Below, piece by piece: positions 38,013 through 42,806 of a stretch of DNA of 42,806 nucleotides. Position 1 is the first letter of the stretch. Each line of letters starts with the position of its first letter. The stretch comes from Flavobacteriales bacterium (GTDB lineage: Bacteria; Bacteroidota; Bacteroidia; Flavobacteriales; BACL11). Under the pieces are notes generated by a model. The model searched no databases and was not told the origin of the DNA. It saw nothing but the letters and a program-made list of their open reading frames with translations. The position numbers and the translations under genes are program-made. The stretch spans positions 1 to 42,806 of the forward strand of contig JACNLP010000047.1 in NCBI GenBank assembly GCA_014381465.1, given 5' to 3'.

Positions 38013-39254
38013 ATGAAATTTACAGAATTTAAGTTCGGAAACGAACTTCAAGAGGGGCTAGATATAATGGGATTTGAAAAGGCCACCCCAATACAAGAAC
38101 AAGCAATACCAATTATTCAAAATAATAAAGACTTAATTGCCTGTGCGCAAACAGGAACAGGAAAAACAGCTGCTTTTGTTTTACCTATTTTAGATAAACT
38201 TACAAAAACAGCTCAAAACAATAAAGTAAATACAATTATTGTAGCGCCAACTAGGGAATTAGCCAAACAAATTGATATGCAAATTGAGGGATTCTCCTAT
38301 TTTACTAATTCCTCATCTTACCCTATTTATGGTGGGGGAACAGGAGTTGAATTCGACAATCAAAAACAAGCTTTGGTAAATGGTGCGGATATTATTATCT
38401 GTACTCCAGGAAGATTAATGGCCCATTTAGATTTTAATTATTTTGATACTTCTGGAGTGAAACATTTTATTTTGGATGAAGCAGATAGAATGTTAGACAT
38501 GGGGTTTTATGATGACATCATGAAAATTGCAAATAAACTGCCAAAAGACAGACAAAACTTATTGTTTTCGGCTACCATGCCACCAAAAATTAGAGAATTA
38601 GCAAACAAACTTTTGAAAAATCCTGAAAGTATTAGTTTGGCAATTTCCAAGCCTGCTGAAGGACTTACCCAGAATGCTTACATGACACATGACAATCAGA
38701 AAGTAAAACTGGTAAGAGAAATTTTGAAAGCTAAAGGAAAGGATTTAAGTCATGTGCTTATTTTTGCTTCAAGCATAAAGAGTGTAAAAGAAATAAAAAC
38801 TACACTTAACAAAGCAGGAATGAGGGCGTCAGAAATGCACTCAGGATTAGACCAAGAGCAAAGAGAAGATACGATTCGTGATTTTAAAAATAAGAAAATT
38901 CGCATATTAGTAGCTACTGATATTTTGTCCAGAGGGATTGATATTAAAGGAATTGAACTCGTAATAAACTATGAAGTACCCCATGATGCTGAGGATTATG
39001 TACACAGAATTGGGCGTACAGCAAGGGCTGATAGAACGGGAGAAGCTATTACTTTTATAAATCCTAAACAAGTTCGTAACTTTAAGGATATTGAAAAACT
39101 AATTGAAAAAGAAGTACCTAAATTAGATTTACCAAAAGGATTTGAAAAAGGTCCTGAATACAAGATTTTTCCTAAAAACAAGAAGAAAAAACAGTGGAAT
39201 AATAAGCGAAAATTTAAGAAGCCTCAACACAAAAATACTAACGCTCCAAAATAG
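38013..39254 (+). CDS. DEAD/DEAH box RNA helicase
   Basis: 413 aa; AQTGTGKTAAF, PTRELAKQI, DEAD motif FILDEADRMLDMGF, SAT, VATDILSRGIDIKG and HRIGRTAR; basic C-terminal tail. Confidence 0.96.
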   Translation: MKFTEFKFGNELQEGLDIMGFEKATPIQEQAIPIIQNNKDLIACAQTGTGKTAAFVLPILDKLTKTAQNNKVNTIIVAPTRELAKQIDMQIEGFSYFTNSSSYPIYGGGTGVEFDNQKQALVNGADIIICTPGRLMAHLDFNYFDTSGVKHFILDEADRMLDMGFYDDIMKIANKLPKDRQNLLFSATMPPKIRELANKLLKNPESISLAISKPAEGLTQNAYMTHDNQKVKLVREILKAKGKDLSHVLIFASSIKSVKEIKTTLNKAGMRASEMHSGLDQEQREDTIRDFKNKKIRILVATDILSRGIDIKGIELVINYEVPHDAEDYVHRIGRTARADRTGEAITFINPKQVRNFKDIEKLIEKEVPKLDLPKGFEKGPEYKIFPKNKKKKQWNNKRKFKKPQHKNTNAPK

Positions 39255-40962
39255 GAGCATGATGTGGCTTTATTCTAGCATCAATAATTGGCACAGAACA
39301 AGAAAAATGTTTGTTCTTCAACTCTGCATTTAAACCAAAAATATCATTTGCAGGATTGGATCGTGTAAAAGTAACCCACAACCAATTAGAGAAATTTTCA
39401 GCTGTAAAAGTGGCATCATCTACTAAAGTAATCATTGCTATTCCTTCCATATTTTGTTTTTCTAAACTAGCAATCAACTCTTTTATTTCTCCCGTACCCT
39501 CTACTACTAAATTTCCATTACTCACTAATTTAGGATTAGAAAATTCATTAGGTAAATCTATGTTTGGTAAACTTTCAGATAGTTTTCTTTTGATTTCTCC
39601 TGCTGCAGCTATTACTACTTTTGATCCTTCATTCAATCCATCTCCGCTATAATCCAAAGTATCAATAGTAGTTTTAGTCTGGAAATGTAAATCTCTGTTC
39701 CAGTCTACCCTCTCTAAAAAATGAGTAAAATATTCCTTTTCGTTATTTACATTTGGCGCATTCTCATCATCACAAATAAATAGATATTTCGCTAAACTCA
39801 TTTGTCCTGTTCCTAAAATATGATTGGCAATAGTCAATAACTCTTGGGGTTGTTTGGTTGGGTTATATGGAGTATATCTTTCACTTCCCACCGCCAACAA
39901 TAAAGGGTGAACTCCTGCTTCATCCACTGCATTTACCGCTTTCAATCCAGGAATTTCTTGTTCTATTGCCTTTCCACTAATTTCATGTATTAATGCACCA
40001 AACTGAGAGTCCTCTTGAGGTGGACGACCTACAACTGTAAAGGGCCAAATGGCATTTTCTTTAGCATATACTTTATGAATCTTCAAAACCGGAAAATCAT
40101 GTTTCAAACTATAGTAACCCAAATGATCGCCAAATGGTCCTTCAGGTTTTACATCATTTTGGTGTAACTCTCCACAAATTACAAAGTCAGCATCTGCAGA
40201 AATAGTATAGCCATCTTTTTTGGCATACCTAAAATTCCTACCTCCTAAAATTCCTGCAAAAGCCATTTCTGACATTCCCTCTGGCAAAGGCATAACAGCA
40301 GCAAAGGTATGTGATGGTGGTCCTCCCACAAAAATAGATACCTTTAAAGGTTCTCCTTTTTGATTTGCTTTTTTCTGATGTACACCAATCCCTCTATGGA
40401 TTTGATAATGCATCCCTACTTCTTTGTTGGGCACATAGTCATTACCTGAAAGTTGAACGCGATACATCCCTAAATTAGAGTTCATAATTCCAGGATTTTC
40501 TGGATCTTCAGAATAAACTTGAGGCAAAGTAATAAAAGCACCTCCATCCTCTTTCCAACATTTTACCTGAGGTAAATCCTCAATTTGTATTTCTTTAAAT
40601 TTTCTTGGAAACCTAACTTTAACTGGAATAGCATAAATACCATGCAGAGCCGTAAAAATAGCTTCAATAGGATTTTTTAAAGCTGAAACAGGATTAGTTT
40701 TTAAGTCAATTAATCTCTTTACTTGTTTCAAACTATCACGGAACATAAACTTACTCCTATCTAAAGTTCCGAACAAATTAGAAACGGCTTTGAATTTACT
40801 TCCCTTTATATTTTCATATAAAATAGCTTTCCCACCTTTTGCAAATTCATCTAAATGAATAGATGCCATTTCCAAATCAGGGGTTACCTCATCAGAAAGT
40901 CTTAGGAGTTCTCCTTTCTTTTCTAAATCCGAGATACATTGTTGTAAGGTTTTGTAAGACAT
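39238..40962 (-). CDS. UbiD family decarboxylase (menaquinone-biosynthesis-decarboxylase-like)
   Basis: RVQLSGNDY...HYQIHRGIGVHQKKA...PSHTFAAVMPLPEG...EGPFGDHLGYYSL. ATG 40962 preferred to GTG 40980. Confidence 0.92.
   Translation of the reverse strand: MSYKTLQQCISDLEKKGELLRLSDEVTPDLEMASIHLDEFAKGGKAILYENIKGSKFKAVSNLFGTLDRSKFMFRDSLKQVKRLIDLKTNPVSALKNPIEAIFTALHGIYAIPVKVRFPRKFKEIQIEDLPQVKCWKEDGGAFITLPQVYSEDPENPGIMNSNLGMYRVQLSGNDYVPNKEVGMHYQIHRGIGVHQKKANQKGEPLKVSIFVGGPPSHTFAAVMPLPEGMSEMAFAGILGGRNFRYAKKDGYTISADADFVICGELHQNDVKPEGPFGDHLGYYSLKHDFPVLKIHKVYAKENAIWPFTVVGRPPQEDSQFGALIHEISGKAIEQEIPGLKAVNAVDEAGVHPLLLAVGSERYTPYNPTKQPQELLTIANHILGTGQMSLAKYLFICDDENAPNVNNEKEYFTHFLERVDWNRDLHFQTKTTIDTLDYSGDGLNEGSKVVIAAAGEIKRKLSESLPNIDLPNEFSNPKLVSNGNLVVEGTGEIKELIASLEKQNMEGIAMITLVDDATFTAENFSNWLWVTFTRSNPANDIFGLNAELKNKHFSCSVPIIDARIKPHHAPILER
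39243..39258. other. Hairpin GCTCC-AAAATA-GGAGC at the overlapping 3' ends of helicase and ubiD-like genes
   Basis: Perfect 5-bp arms, 6-nt loop, spanning the convergent stop codons. Confidence 0.45.
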
Positions 40963-41067
40963 AAATAAGTTATGAGCCACTAGTGTGTAGGCAATAGCAT
41001 TAATTTATACCAAATATATATTTTGATTTCTTTTACTAGTCACTTTTCACCAAAAACTTTAAAAATA

Positions 41068-42354
41068 TTATCTCTTATCGATAGCAACATATTTTCTTTG
41101 GGTAGCACCTGTATAAACTTGTCTTGGTCTTCCAATTGGTTCGTTATTTTCTCTCATTTCTTTCCATTGTGCAATCCATCCTGGCAATCTTCCCAATGCA
41201 AACATTACTGTAAACATATCAGTTGGAATTCCTAATGCCCTGTAAATAATTCCAGAATAAAAATCAACATTCGGATACAACCCTCTTGCTTTAAAGTACT
41301 CATCTTCCAATGCTACTTTTTCTAATTCCATTGCAATATCCAATACAGGATCCTCTATTCCAAGCTCACTCAAAACATCATCAGCAGCTTTTTTAATAAT
41401 AGTAGCTCTTGGGTCAAAGTTTTTATAAACTCTATGTCCGAATCCCATTAAACGGAAAGGATCAGATTTATCTTTTGCTTTAGCAACATATTTATCTACA
41501 TCTCCTCCGTCAGCTTTTATTTCTTCAAGCATTTCAATTACTGCTTGATTAGCACCACCATGAAGTGGACCCCAAAGTGCAGCAATTCCTGCTGAAACAG
41601 AAGCATATAAACTAGCATGAGATGAGCCAACAATTCTAACTGTTGCTGCAGAACAATTTTGCTCATGATCAGCATGCAAAATCAAAAGTTTATTAAGAGC
41701 AGCTGCAACTACTGGATTTATTTCATAATTAACAGTAGGCAAAGAGAACATCATTCTGATAAAATTTTCACAATAATCTAGAGAATTATCAGGATAAATT
41801 ACTGGTTGTCGCATTCTATTTTTAAAACTCCAAGCTGCAAGAGTTGGTAGTTTTGCAATGAAGCGAATTATTGTTCCGTTTACTTCTTCAGCTGAACGGT
41901 TAGGGTCTAATGACTTTGGATAAAAGGCAGTAAGGGAGGAAACAAGAGAAGAAAGTACTCCCATTGGATGTGATTTTGATGGAAAACCGTCTAAAATAGA
42001 CCTAACATCCTCATGAACTAATGTGTGTTTGGAGACATCTTCTTTAAAGTTATCTAACTCCTCAGCAGTTGGTAATTCGCCATAGATTAATAGAAAAGCA
42101 ACCTCCAAAAAAGTAGCTTTTTCAGCTAAATCCTCAATGGAATACCCTCTATATCTTAAAATTCCTTCTTCACCATTTAAAAATGTAATTGCACTCTCGC
42201 AAGAACCTGTATTTTTAAATCCTTTATCTAAAGTTACTAATCCTGATTGTCCTCTCAACTTGCTTATATCAATTGCTTTTTCATTCTCAGCTCCTGTAAT
42301 TATTGGAAGTTCATAAACCTTCCCATCATAATGTAACTCTGCTTTTTTTGTCAT
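41068..42354 (-). CDS. gltA: Citrate synthase
   Basis: 428 aa; GILRYRGYSIEDLAEKATFLEVAFLLIYGELP, HADHEQNCSAATVRIVGSSHASLYASVSAGIAALWGPLHGGANQAV and MGFGHRVYKNFDPRA. Confidence 0.97.
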   Translation of the reverse strand: MTKKAELHYDGKVYELPIITGAENEKAIDISKLRGQSGLVTLDKGFKNTGSCESAITFLNGEEGILRYRGYSIEDLAEKATFLEVAFLLIYGELPTAEELDNFKEDVSKHTLVHEDVRSILDGFPSKSHPMGVLSSLVSSLTAFYPKSLDPNRSAEEVNGTIIRFIAKLPTLAAWSFKNRMRQPVIYPDNSLDYCENFIRMMFSLPTVNYEINPVVAAALNKLLILHADHEQNCSAATVRIVGSSHASLYASVSAGIAALWGPLHGGANQAVIEMLEEIKADGGDVDKYVAKAKDKSDPFRLMGFGHRVYKNFDPRATIIKKAADDVLSELGIEDPVLDIAMELEKVALEDEYFKARGLYPNVDFYSGIIYRALGIPTDMFTVMFALGRLPGWIAQWKEMRENNEPIGRPRQVYTGATQRKYVAIDKR

Positions 42355-42373
42355 TATTTCTTTGTTTTTTTAA

Positions 42374-42806
<433 letters not shown>

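Overview
The window is 42.8 kb of AT-rich, gene-dense chromosome from a member of Bacteroidota, probably Flavobacteriia-like. This is inferred from TAnnTTTG-type promoter boxes, the TPR/PD40/OmpA proteins, eukaryotic-like GSII, the PspC/DUF2851 genes and the Ton system. Most of it is housekeeping or conserved metabolism. In order: partial tRNA-Val(TAC), folC, a TonB/ExbD/ExbB set, nhaD, an MscS channel, an amino-acid dehydrogenase, a GT2 glycosyltransferase, an FtsE-like ATPase, a large TPR protein with a beta-barrel partner, a MacB-like permease, tatA, a Ca/Na exchanger, GSII, a PorE-like TPR-PD40-CRD-OmpA protein, purM-prfA-pyrF, YdcF, DUF2851, PspC - K+ channel - PspC, rfbD, aconitase, a MarR-fadN-fadA-ppsA-fadE operon, a DEAD-box helicase, a UbiD-family decarboxylase, gltA and partial eno. 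I saw no CRISPR array, prophage, IS element or recognisable defence system. Best leads: (i) a beta-oxidation operon of Bacillus fadNAE type with PEP synthase inserted and a MarR gene preceded by an 18-bp palindrome; (ii) a K+ channel with a non-canonical TVGFN selectivity filter flanked by two tiny PspC proteins, one missing from the ORF track; (iii) a TPR giant plus beta-barrel pair behind a 29-bp tandem duplication that carries a consensus Bacteroidota promoter; (iv) promoter boxes placed so close to start codons that leaderless mRNAs are predicted; (v) a remnant of a secreted-protein gene with an intact signal peptide but no start codon; (vi) several probable dispersed intergenic repeats. 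All calls come from reading the sequence; no database search was run.
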